Made by a program: the position numbers and the translations under genes. Positions 14,955 to 21,167 of a stretch of DNA of 22,937 nt are shown piece after piece; the stretch's first letter is position 1; each line of letters starts with the position of its first letter. Source of the DNA: an uncultured Oscillospiraceae bacterium (GTDB lineage Bacteria > Bacillota > Clostridia > Oscillospirales > Oscillospiraceae); NCBI GenBank assembly GCA_910579485.1, contig CAJTVO010000045.1:1-22937 (forward strand), written 5' to 3'. Under the pieces are notes generated by a model. That model saw only the letters and a program-made list of their open reading frames with translations. It was not told the DNA's origin and did not search any database.

Positions 14955-15281
14955 GTGGTAAAAAAAGATACCATCCTTATAGAAATGGGAAACCGTCTAC
15001 GCTATCAGCGGAAGCAAATGAAGCTGACCCAAGAGAAATTGGCGGAAATATCCGGCTTATCCGTTAAAACGATTATTTCCGCAGAGAAAGGGAAAAAGGG
15101 GCTTCGGCCAGAAAATATTGTCTGCCTTTGCCAAGTGCTTGATATGGATATTTCTTATTTTATGATGGGTAGGGCATTAGAGAGCGGCCCGGCTGTATCC
15201 CTTAGCCATCAGGAGCGCATAGCCCTTGACAAAATTTTAGAGGCATTTTTTTCGGTTTGTAATCAGAAATATGACCTATAG
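14955..15281 (+). CDS. XRE-family HTH transcriptional regulator (first of five)
   Basis: A 108-residue protein with an N-terminal Cro/C1-type helix-turn-helix (NRLRYQRKQMKLTQEKLAEISGLSVKTIISAEKG) and a short C-terminal helix ending SLSHQERIALDKILEAFFSVCN. GTG at 14955 is preferred, since AGGGGG lies 6 bases upstream and the product then matches the next XRE protein in length and start (VKKDTI versus TNDTL). An ATG at 14889 would add 22 residues across the palindromic operator. It is divergent from the SLOG unit. The next gene is a clear paralogue: both share LTQE/YTQE, RPENI and the (S)LSHQxRxAL(D/S)KIxEAFF tail. Likely a repressor of its own and neighbouring promoters; the target is unknown. 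Confidence 0.8.
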   Translation: MVKKDTILIEMGNRLRYQRKQMKLTQEKLAEISGLSVKTIISAEKGKKGLRPENIVCLCQVLDMDISYFMMGRALESGPAVSLSHQERIALDKILEAFFSVCNQKYDL

Positions 15282-15298
15282 AGGCATAAGTAGCACCG

Positions 15299-15310
15299 TA
15301 GAGGATTATA
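15299..15310 (+). promoter_or_regulatory. TAGRGGATTAYA motif upstream of the second XRE gene
   Basis: TAGAGGATTATA at 15299-15310 matches TAGGGGATTACA at 14899-14910 in 10 of 12 positions. Both lie upstream of the paralogous XRE genes, 49 and 46 bases from the starts, so they may be a shared operator. Confidence 0.35.
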
Positions 15311-15357
15311 ATGCGATTTGTTTGTGGATATTATAGCCTCATGGGAGGATATACAAG

Positions 15358-15684
15358 ATGACAAATGATACATTAAAGGAAATTGGCAAGCGATTGACAT
15401 CCGCAAGAAAGGCAAAGAACTATACACAAGAACAGTTGGCGAACTTGACAGGTCTTTCAATTAAAATGATTTCTGCCGCAGAAAATGGACATAAAGCCAT
15501 GCGACCAGAGAATATCATCAAAATATGTGAATGTCTTTCGATCTCTACTGATTATTTATTATGCGGCGAATCTGTAAAATTGAGCTCCCTCTCTGAATAC
15601 GATGAGATAAAGAGGCTGTCTCATCAGCAGAGAGAGGCGCTGTCAAAAATTATTGAAGCCTTTTTTACAGCGTTTGAAACATAA
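15358..15684 (+). CDS. XRE-family HTH transcriptional regulator (second of five)
   Basis: A 108-residue protein with an N-terminal HTH (KRLTSARKAKNYTQEQLANLTGLSIKMISAAENG) and a C-terminal helix KRLSHQQREALSKIIEAFFTAFE. The start at 15358 follows GGAGG with 9-10 bases of spacing. It is a tandem paralogue of the gene before it, identical in length and with the same conserved blocks, but the DNA has diverged enough that the duplication is old. The intergenic gap is 76 bases and may hold its own promoter (TATAAT at 15307-15312 is near). It is AT-rich compared with the GC-rich flanks of the window. Confidence 0.85.
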   Translation: MTNDTLKEIGKRLTSARKAKNYTQEQLANLTGLSIKMISAAENGHKAMRPENIIKICECLSISTDYLLCGESVKLSSLSEYDEIKRLSHQQREALSKIIEAFFTAFET

Positions 15685-15730
15685 ACGCCGTTTTATTGAG
15701 AATATAAATCCTAAATGGTATTTTTATTAC

Positions 15731-15759
15731 TTGCTATAGACAATACAGGTGGTTATGGT
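15731..15759 (+). promoter_or_regulatory. Possible promoter of the third XRE gene
   Basis: TTGCTA (15731-15736) and TATGGT (15754-15759) are separated by 17 bases and end 44 bases before the chosen ATG. The -10 is only 4 of 6. Confidence 0.35.
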
Positions 15760-15803
15760 CAACAGTGCCATTAGATAAACTAACAGGAAGAGGTGGTGCT
15801 GTT

Positions 15804-16160
15804 ATGAAAGAGAAAAAACCAATCAACAAAGAAGTGGGGCAGTATGTCAAGCAATGCCGAGAGAATGCAGGCTTGACGCAGGAAGTCTTTGCGGAACTGA
15901 TTAATCTGGGTGAAAAACACGTTTCGGCGATTGAGTGCGGTGCTGCTGGAGTATCGTTGCCTGTACTGCGGCGTATGAGCAAGGTTTTGTCTGTTCCTGC
16001 CGATGTTCTGCTGTTTGGTCCTCCTGATGAGGCTGAGCGTCAAGGCCGTGCTTTTGAACTCCAAGGCCTGTTTTCCAGGCTATCTCGTCTGCCTCCCAAC
16101 AAATTCCGGGTAGTAAAAGAAATTATCGAAAAGCTGCTGGAAGCTATGGCGATAGAGTGA
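15804..16160 (+). CDS. XRE-family HTH transcriptional regulator (third of five)
   Basis: A 118-residue protein starting MKEKKPINKEVG. The HTH is QYVKQCRENAGLTQEVFAELINLGEKHVSAIECG, with a LLFGPPDE linker and a C-terminal helix LSRLPPNKFRVVKEIIEKLLEAM that resembles the tails of the two preceding regulators. The ATG at 15804 is preferred because a GGTGGT element precedes it; an ATG 39 bases upstream (15765) has no ribosome binding site. Ends at a TGA 31 bases before the next regulator, so the third and fourth genes may share a transcript. Confidence 0.8.
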   Translation: MKEKKPINKEVGQYVKQCRENAGLTQEVFAELINLGEKHVSAIECGAAGVSLPVLRRMSKVLSVPADVLLFGPPDEAERQGRAFELQGLFSRLSRLPPNKFRVVKEIIEKLLEAMAIE

Positions 16161-16191
16161 TTTCGCTTTGTTGAGGAAGCGGGGTGAGGCG

Positions 16192-16428
16192 GTGCAATTC
16201 GATAATAGTGCAGTTGGACGTACAATACGCAATCTTCGCAACAAAAGAGGCGTATCTCAAGATGTCTTGAGCGGCTTTGCGGGAATTGTCCGCACCCATT
16301 TGACGATGATTGAGAATGGCAAGAAGCGGGCAAATCTTGAAACTCTGTGGAAAATTGCAGATACACTTGATATGCGCCCAAGCGAACTTGTTGCCCTGAT
16401 TGAAGATGAAATTGAGCGAAACGGTTGA
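16192..16428 (+). CDS. XRE-family HTH transcriptional regulator (fourth of five)
   Basis: A 78-residue protein that is almost only an HTH domain: VGRTIRNLRNKRGVSQDVLSGFAGIVRTHLTMIENGKKRANLETLWKIADTLDMRPSEL. The start is GTG at 16192, giving the common M-x-FDNSAVG opening, with GGGGTGAGG just ahead; TTG at 16168 is the alternative and would add 8 residues. Proteins of this size are typical of phage, plasmid and island repressors. It follows the third regulator closely and its 3' end lies 19 bases from the converging SLOG remnant. Confidence 0.75.
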   Translation: MQFDNSAVGRTIRNLRNKRGVSQDVLSGFAGIVRTHLTMIENGKKRANLETLWKIADTLDMRPSELVALIEDEIERNG

Positions 16429-16446
16429 TGCCATGAAATGGTTGGA

Positions 16447-16505
16447 AAATCTGTTTCGTAGCTTTTGGGTCGGTGTCCGGTAAATGCGCAAGTAAACTTC
16501 TCCAT
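16447..16505 (-). pseudogene. 5' remnant of a second SLOG/DUF1273 gene
   Basis: The minus strand from ATG 16505 reads MEKFTCAFTGHRPKSYET and then loses similarity. CAFTGHRPKS is identical to residues 8-17 of the intact SLOG protein at 14158-14697, and the DNA of this part matches it at 28 of 30 bases. A ribosome-binding-like AGGAG precedes the ATG. The frame stays open to 16257 but runs antisense through the fourth XRE gene and has no SLOG motifs there, so it is a truncated copy. The end coordinate is approximate. Confidence 0.65.
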
Positions 16506-16523
16506 AGTTCACAGCTCCTATAT

Positions 16524-16537
16524 AGTGATATATCACT
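16524..16537. promoter_or_regulatory. Operator site 1 of three (AGTGA-N4-TCACT)
   Basis: AGTGATATATCACT, the core of a perfect 20-bp palindrome TATAGTGATATATCACTATA at 16521-16540. It lies between the SLOG remnant and the fifth XRE gene. Likely bound by a neighbouring XRE protein. Confidence 0.65.
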
Positions 16538-16557
16538 ATACCACGATTTTTGGAGCT

Positions 16558-16571
16558 AGTGAAGTATCACT
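16558..16571. promoter_or_regulatory. Operator site 2 of three (AGTGA-N4-TCACT)
   Basis: AGTGAAGTATCACT repeats the two half-sites of site 1, 34 bases downstream. It touches the -35 of the promoter proposed at 16570-16599. Confidence 0.65.
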
Positions 16572-16599
16572 GACATAGAAAATGCAAATATTTTATCAT
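16570..16599 (+). promoter_or_regulatory. Promoter of the fifth XRE gene
   Basis: CTGACA (16570-16575) and TATCAT (16594-16599), each 5 of 6, are 18 bases apart. The predicted start near 16606 falls inside operator site 3, so binding there should block transcription. Confidence 0.5.
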
Positions 16600-16613
16600 A
16601 GTGACAAATCACT
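16600..16613. promoter_or_regulatory. Operator site 3 of three (AGTGA-N4-TCACT)
   Basis: AGTGACAAATCACT, 42 bases from site 2, ends one base before the GGAGG ribosome binding site of the fifth XRE gene and covers its predicted transcription start. Confidence 0.65.
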
Positions 16614-16627
16614 TGGAGGATTTGCCT

Positions 16628-16870
16628 ATGAATACCCGCGAGGCGATTGCGGCCCGTATTCTGGAATTGTGCAGAGAACGGCGCATCACCCCTAATGGTC
16701 TAAGCAATATTTCCGCCGTTCCACAGGCAACCATCAAGAGTATCCTCAACGGTGAAAGTCAAAATCCCGGAACAGTCACTATCAAAAAGTTGTGTGATGG
16801 CTTTGAAATCACTCTTGGAGAGTTCTTTTCCACTCCGGAGTTTGATGCTCTGGAACAGGAAATTTACTGA
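16628..16870 (+). CDS. XRE-family HTH transcriptional regulator (fifth of five)
   Basis: An 80-residue protein starting MNTREAIAARILELCRERR, with an HTH of the compact type (ITPNGLSNISAVPQATIKSILNG) followed by NPGTVTIKKLCDGFEITLGEFF. The ATG at 16628 has GGAGG 7 bases upstream; an upstream in-frame GTG at 16601 lies inside operator site 3 and is rejected. Three copies of a 14-base palindrome precede the gene and overlap its promoter, so autorepression is likely. It is placed divergent to a SLOG remnant, as the first XRE gene is to the intact SLOG gene. Its HTH type differs from the other four regulators. Confidence 0.85.
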   Translation: MNTREAIAARILELCRERRITPNGLSNISAVPQATIKSILNGESQNPGTVTIKKLCDGFEITLGEFFSTPEFDALEQEIY

Positions 16871-16880
16871 GGATATGGAA

Positions 16881-16919
16881 GTATTGTATAGAAGTACTGT
16901 ATAGAAGTACTGTATAAAG
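16881..16919. repeat. Three tandem 13-bp direct repeats
   Basis: GTATTGTATAGAA, GTACTGTATAGAA and GTACTGTATAAAG run head to tail at 16881, 16894 and 16907, starting 10 bases after the fifth XRE stop. The period is near but not equal to a helical turn. They may be protein-binding iterons or slippage products. Confidence 0.6.
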
Positions 16920-16995
16920 GTGTGAGAGAAAGTATATTGAGATCGTGCTGAATGTAAATGGGACGGACTATTTCGCTCCCCTGTCCTCAGATAGG

Positions 16996-17025
16996 TTGAC
17001 ACGTTCTGAACGCATTTGCTATCAG
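16996..17025 (+). promoter_or_regulatory. Probable promoter of the Rpn-type gene
   Basis: TTGACA (16996-17001) and TATCAG (17020-17025) with an 18-base spacer and an extended -10 TGC. The leader would be about 55 bases. A second extended -10-like TGCTAAAAT lies closer to the gene (17053-17061) without a good -35. Confidence 0.45.
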
Positions 17026-17086
17026 AAAAAAGAAGTGGATTTTTCGCGGCGGATATGCTAAAATGAAACCGTAGGAGGAGCAATCC

Positions 17087-18103
17087 ATGGAGCAAGAAAC
17101 ACCTGTGGCGGAGGACATCCGCATTACCGGAGAAAATGCCCGATGTGATGAAGCGTGCAAGCGCCTGCTGTCGACGAAAGAGATCCTGGCGCATATTCTG
17201 AAAGCCTGTGTAGAGGAATATCAAAATTGTGACGTTCGGGATATTGCCGGGAAATATATCGAGGGCCAGCCGGAAGTAAGCGAAGCGCCTGTTATGCCGG
17301 ATGAAACGAATGCCCCAAGGGTTCGCGGATTATCTGACACGGATAAAACGTTGACAGAGGGAACGGTCACATATGATATCCGCTTCATGGCAACGGCTCC
17401 AACGACCGGAGAACTGATCCGCCTGATTGTGAACATTGAGGCGCAAAAGAGTTATCATACCGGCTATCCATTGATCAAGCGGGGCATATACTATTGCAGT
17501 CGAATGATCTCAGCGCAGTACGGTACGGAATTTGTTAAATCCAACTACCAGAATATCCGGAAGGTCTATAGCATCTGGATTTGTCTGGAGGTGCCGAAAG
17601 AGTGGGAGAACACCATTACACGCTACCGCATTATGGAGGAAAATCTTGTAGGCCGTGTCAGGGAACAGATCGGGAATTATGATTTGCTGACTGCGGTTTT
17701 GGTGGGGTTGGGTAAGCCGGACGGGGAAAACTATGATGGTGTGCTGAAGATGCTGGGGGCATTGTTCTCCGGAGAGAACAGCATTACCGAAAAGAAGCGG
17801 ATATTGGAGAAGGATTTTGATATTCCTATGACAGAAACACTGGAAAGGAGGCTGTCCGAGATGTGTAATCTGAGCCAGGGCTTCGAGGAACGCGGCATGA
17901 AGCGGGGCTTCGAAAAGGGCCGTGTCGAGGGCCGTGTTGAGGGCAGAGCCGAGGGCAGGGCTGAAGGACGCATCGAAAGCACGATAAGCACCATCAGAAA
18001 TTTGATGGGAAGCATGGGCTGGACGCTGGAACAGGCCATGGATGCGATGCAGATGCCGGAGGCTGACCGCCCGAAATATGTGGAGATGCTGGGACCGCAG
18101 TAG
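17087..18103 (+). CDS. Rpn-family / PD-(D/E)XK nuclease-type putative transposase
   Basis: A 338-residue protein of the Rpn/PDDEXK-2 family, often annotated as recombination-promoting nuclease or putative transposase. The N-terminal nuclease core shows TYDIRF with Asp97 and LIVNIEAQK with Glu118, Gln120 and Lys121, the D...ExQ/K pattern of this group, followed by YPLIKRGIYYCSRMIS. The C-terminal part has a charged hinge with five GR(V/A/I)EG-type repeats (278-297) and a tail STIRNLMGSMGWTLEQAMDAMQMP. Known members cut DNA and raise RecA-independent recombination; related proteins are very common and unstable in number in gut Firmicutes. AGGAGG lies about 8 bases ahead of the ATG. It sits at the right edge of the AT-rich region and stands alone. 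Confidence 0.85.
   Translation: MEQETPVAEDIRITGENARCDEACKRLLSTKEILAHILKACVEEYQNCDVRDIAGKYIEGQPEVSEAPVMPDETNAPRVRGLSDTDKTLTEGTVTYDIRFMATAPTTGELIRLIVNIEAQKSYHTGYPLIKRGIYYCSRMISAQYGTEFVKSNYQNIRKVYSIWICLEVPKEWENTITRYRIMEENLVGRVREQIGNYDLLTAVLVGLGKPDGENYDGVLKMLGALFSGENSITEKKRILEKDFDIPMTETLERRLSEMCNLSQGFEERGMKRGFEKGRVEGRVEGRAEGRAEGRIESTISTIRNLMGSMGWTLEQAMDAMQMPEADRPKYVEMLGPQ
17918..17977 (+). repeat. Five in-frame 12-bp repeats within the Rpn-type gene
   Basis: GGCCGTGTCGAG, GGCCGTGTTGAG, GGCAGAGCCGAG, GGCAGGGCTGAA and GGACGCATCGAA encode GR(V/A/I)E four-residue units. Copy number can change in frame by slippage, which alters the hinge length without breaking the protein. Confidence 0.65.
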
Positions 18104-18123
18104 GTGAGAGCGTTCGTAGAAAA

Positions 18124-18182
18124 CGATATCCCCAATAGAAGCTGGCGGCAGGAAATTCTGACGGCTTCTATTGGGGATATCG
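18124..18182. repeat. Perfect 19-bp inverted repeat after the Rpn-type gene
   Basis: CGATATCCCCAATAGAAGC (18124-18142) and its exact complement (18164-18182) enclose 21 bases. CTTTAAA follows on the plus strand, a poor U-tract. It may end transcription of the Rpn-type gene or be the scar or ends of a small palindromic element. Confidence 0.6.
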
Positions 18183-18271
18183 CTTTAAAGGTTATATAAC
18201 CATCGCAGCGGTTTTGAGAAAATATCGTTTTTATGGCACGGATGCACGCCGGAGACATTTTTTGACGCGCA

Positions 18272-18315
18272 GACAAAAGGCCCCATCCTCTGAAAGGAGG
18301 ATGGGGCCTTTTGTC
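18272..18315 (-). terminator. 19-bp hairpin terminator of the ferredoxin gene
   Basis: GACAAAAGGCCCCATCCTC (18272-18290) pairs exactly with 18297-18315 around a 6-base loop. It lies 8 bases after the ferredoxin stop. Symmetric AAAA/TTTT flanks inside the stem allow function in both directions. Confidence 0.85.
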
Positions 18316-18323
18316 GATGTACC

Positions 18324-18494
18324 TTATTCCGCCACGATGGCTTCGGTGGGGCAGTTGGCGGCGCAGGCGCCGCAGTCCACACAGGCGTCGGCGTCAATGA
18401 CGTACTGGGTCTCGCCCTGAGAAATCGCCTCAACGGGGCAGTTCTCGGCGCAGGAGCCGCAGCTGACGCAGGCATCGGTGATCTTATGAGCCAT
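18324..18494 (-). CDS. Clostridial-type 2[4Fe-4S] ferredoxin
   Basis: A 56-residue protein, MAHKITDACVSCGSC... to ...TEAIVAE. Two classic clusters: C9-x2-C12-x2-C15-x3-C19-P and C38-x2-C41-x2-C44-x3-C48-P, each followed by (V/T)EAI. It carries electrons at low potential between enzymes of anaerobic metabolism such as pyruvate:ferredoxin oxidoreductase, hydrogenase or Rnf in the cytoplasm. AAGGAGG lies 9 bases before the ATG at 18494. It has its own promoter (18526-18553) and terminator, as a well-expressed single-gene unit, and is divergent from clpC. The Val-Cys and internal pseudo-symmetry are as usual for the family, and nothing is missing. Confidence 0.97.
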   Translation of the reverse strand: MAHKITDACVSCGSCAENCPVEAISQGETQYVIDADACVDCGACAANCPTEAIVAE

Positions 18495-18525
18495 GAATCA
18501 TTACCTCCTTAGAATGGGTACCTCT

Positions 18526-18553
18526 ATTGTAGCATGAAGTTGAAAAAATGCAA
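18526..18553 (-). promoter_or_regulatory. Sigma-A type promoter of the ferredoxin gene
   Basis: On the minus strand TTGCAT (18548-18553) and TACAAT (18526-18531) are 16 bases apart, with an extended -10 (TGC before TACAAT). Confidence 0.7.
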
Positions 18554-18647
18554 GGGTAAAATCGTCCGCTCCCGGAGAAATGTGTAAAAGCCGGCGGGGA
18601 GGGAATACTGAACGGGAAATCTCAGCATCGACAAGGATGGTGGCCAC

Positions 18648-21104
18648 ATGTATGACAATCGATTTACCCCCCGGGCCCAGAACGCGCTGCGGCTGGCCCA
18701 GGCGGCTGCGGAAGAGCTGGGGCACAGCTATGTGGGCAGCGAGCATCTGCTGCTGGGCCTCCTGCGGGAGGAGGCCGGGGCCGCCCACCGCTGTCTGGCG
18801 GAGCAGTCCGTCACGGCCGAGCGGGCCAGGGCGGCGGTGGTCCAGATCGTGGGCACGGGGCTGGCGGGGCTGGCCCCGCCCCAGGGGCTGACGCCTCGGG
18901 CCAAGCGGGTCATCGAGAACGCCGTGGGCGAATCCGGCAGGACCGGTGGGGGATATGTGGGCACGGAGCACCTGCTGCTGGGCATCCTCCGGGAGAACGG
19001 CACCATGGCCATGCGGGTGCTGGACGACCTCGGGACGGACCCCAGGAAGCTCCAGACGGCCCTCCTCCAGCGCATGAGCGTGGTCCAGCGCCTGCCCAGG
19101 GAGGCCCCCACCCGCATCGCCGCCCCCCGGCGGGAGGAGCTGCCCCGGTCCAAGGCGCTGGAGCAGTTCACCCGCAGCCTCAACGCTCTGGCCCGGGAGG
19201 GAAAGCTGGACCCGGTGGTGGGCCGGGACCGGGAGATCGCCCGGTGCATCCGCATCCTCTCCCGGCGGACCAAGAACAACCCCGTGCTGGTGGGGGAGCC
19301 CGGCGTGGGCAAGACTGCCGTGGCGGAGGGGCTGGCCCAGCGGATCGTCAGCGGCGACGTGCCCGAGGAGCTGATGGGGAAGAACATCCTCTCCATCGAC
19401 CTCTCCGCCATGCTGGCGGGCACCAAGTACCGGGGGGAATTTGAGGAGCGGGTGAAAAACGCCTTGGCGGAGATCCGGAAGCTGGGCAACGTGATCCTCT
19501 TCATCGACGAGCTCCACACCATCGTGGGGGCGGGCAGCGCCGAGGGGGCGGTGGACGCCGCCAACATCCTCAAGCCCGCCCTCAGCCGGTCGGAGATCCG
19601 GGTGGTGGGGGCCACCACCCGGGACGAGTACCGGAAGTATATCGAGAAGGACGCCGCCCTGGAGCGGCGGTTCCAGCCGGTGGCGGTGGAGGAGCCCTCG
19701 GCCGAGGCGGCGGTGGAGATATTGCTGGGCCTCCGGGACAAGTACGAGGCCCACCACAAGCTGGCGGTCAGCGACGGGGCTATCCGGGCCTCGGTAGAGC
19801 TGAGCCGCCGGTATCTGCCGGACCGGTTCCTGCCGGACAAGGCCATCGATCTTATGGACGAGGCCTGCGCCAGGGTGCGGATGGAGTGCGAGACCCGCTC
19901 GCCGGATCTGAAGGAGCTGGAGGCCCGGCTGGACGCGGTGCGCCGGGAGAAGGAGGAGGCCATCTCCGGCCAGGACTACGAGACGGCGGCCCGGCTGCGG
20001 GACGTGGAGGAGGACTTCGAGGTCCAGCTCCAGAGCGCCCGGAAGCGCTGGTCCGACGACCGCACCGACCAGCTGATCTCCGTCACGGAGGAGGACGTGG
20101 CCGCCGTGGCGGCGGAGTGGACGGGCATCCCGGTCCAGCGCATCAGCCAGGACGAGGGGGAGAAGCTGCTGGGGCTGGAGGAGGAGCTGAAGCGGCGGAT
20201 CGTGGGCCAGGACGCGGCCCTCGCCGCCATGGCCCGGGCCATCCGAAGGGGCCGGGTGGGGCTGAAGGAGCCCAACCGGCCCACGGGCAGCTTCCTGCTG
20301 CTGGGACCCTCCGGCGTGGGGAAGACGGAGCTGTGCCGGGCGCTGGCGGCGGCCATGTTCGGCCAGGAGGAGGCGCTGATCCGCATCGACATGTCGGAGT
20401 ACGCGGAGTCCCACGCCGCCAGCCGGCTGGTGGGGTCCCCGCCGGGATATGTGGGCCACGAGGAGGGGGGCCAGCTGACGGAGCAGATCCGGCGGAGGCC
20501 CTACGCGGTGGTCCTCTTCGACGAGATCGAGAAGGCCCACCGGTCGGTGTGGAATCTGCTGCTGCAGATATTGGAGGACGGGTGCCTCACCGACAGCCAC
20601 GGGCGTCGGGCGGACTTCCGCAACGCGGTGGTGGTGATGACCAGCAACGTGGGGGCCCGGCAGATGACCAGCGCCCACCCCCTGGGCTTCGCGGGAGAGG
20701 AGGCCGGGGAGGAGGCCCGGCAGGAGCGGATCCGCCGGGCCGTGCGGGAGGAGCTGAAGAAGACCTTCCGGCCGGAGTTCCTCAACCGGATCGACGACAC
20801 CGTGATCTTCCGCCAGCTGGGGGAGGCGGACCTGGAGGAGATCGCCCGGCGGATGCTGGCGGAGAGCGGGGCGCGGATGGCGGAGCTGGGCCTGAGCCTC
20901 CGGGCCGGGAACGAGGCGATCGCCCTGCTGGCCAGGGAGTGCCGGGACCCTGCCCACGGCGCGCGGCCCCTGCGGAGGGCCCTGCGGCAGAAGGTGGAGG
21001 ACGTGGTGGCGGAGGGACTCCTCAGCGGGCGGTTTCAAAAAGGGGACCGGCTCCTGCTCACTGTTTACAAATTGGACATTGCTATTGAAAAGGAAATGGG
21101 TTAA
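18648..21104 (+). CDS. clpC: ClpC-type AAA+ chaperone ATPase of the Clp protease
   Basis: An 818-residue HSP100 protein. Two Clp-N repeats (about 5-70 and 80-145, each with YVG(S/T)EHLLLG(L/I)L) precede AAA1 with Walker A GEPGVGKT (216-223), Walker B VILFIDE (282-288) and ERR (340-342). A UVR-like middle region (423-458, DYETAARLRDVE) is followed by AAA2 with Walker A GPSGVGKT (553-560) and Walker B VVLFDE (621-626). HPLGFAG (677-683) is the loop that docks on ClpP. Length and order are those of ClpC rather than ClpB or ClpA. It unfolds substrates for ClpP. The ATG at 18648 has only a weak AAGGATGGTGG ahead. No ctsR or mcsAB genes adjoin and no CtsR box was seen; the next gene is 63 bases downstream and probably co-transcribed. 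Confidence 0.95.
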   Translation: MYDNRFTPRAQNALRLAQAAAEELGHSYVGSEHLLLGLLREEAGAAHRCLAEQSVTAERARAAVVQIVGTGLAGLAPPQGLTPRAKRVIENAVGESGRTGGGYVGTEHLLLGILRENGTMAMRVLDDLGTDPRKLQTALLQRMSVVQRLPREAPTRIAAPRREELPRSKALEQFTRSLNALAREGKLDPVVGRDREIARCIRILSRRTKNNPVLVGEPGVGKTAVAEGLAQRIVSGDVPEELMGKNILSIDLSAMLAGTKYRGEFEERVKNALAEIRKLGNVILFIDELHTIVGAGSAEGAVDAANILKPALSRSEIRVVGATTRDEYRKYIEKDAALERRFQPVAVEEPSAEAAVEILLGLRDKYEAHHKLAVSDGAIRASVELSRRYLPDRFLPDKAIDLMDEACARVRMECETRSPDLKELEARLDAVRREKEEAISGQDYETAARLRDVEEDFEVQLQSARKRWSDDRTDQLISVTEEDVAAVAAEWTGIPVQRISQDEGEKLLGLEEELKRRIVGQDAALAAMARAIRRGRVGLKEPNRPTGSFLLLGPSGVGKTELCRALAAAMFGQEEALIRIDMSEYAESHAASRLVGSPPGYVGHEEGGQLTEQIRRRPYAVVLFDEIEKAHRSVWNLLLQILEDGCLTDSHGRRADFRNAVVVMTSNVGARQMTSAHPLGFAGEEAGEEARQERIRRAVREELKKTFRPEFLNRIDDTVIFRQLGEADLEEIARRMLAESGARMAELGLSLRAGNEAIALLARECRDPAHGARPLRRALRQKVEDVVAEGLLSGRFQKGDRLLLTVYKLDIAIEKEMG

Positions 21105-21167
21105 AATGGAAATACCGGAGGATCAACGTCCGGCGCGGCCTCCGGGCCGTGAAGAAAGGAGATCGTT

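Noticed and set aside
16257..16505. An intact 82-codon second SLOG-like gene
   Set aside because: Only the first 18 or so residues match the family. The rest is antisense to the fourth XRE gene and lacks every later SLOG motif.
16881..16919. A CRISPR array made of short repeats
   Set aside because: The 13-base units are adjacent with no spacers between them and no cas genes lie nearby.
18501..21038. An 845-codon open frame on the minus strand opposite clpC
   Set aside because: Antisense shadow. It has no recognisable domain, and clpC on the plus strand has all Clp motifs.
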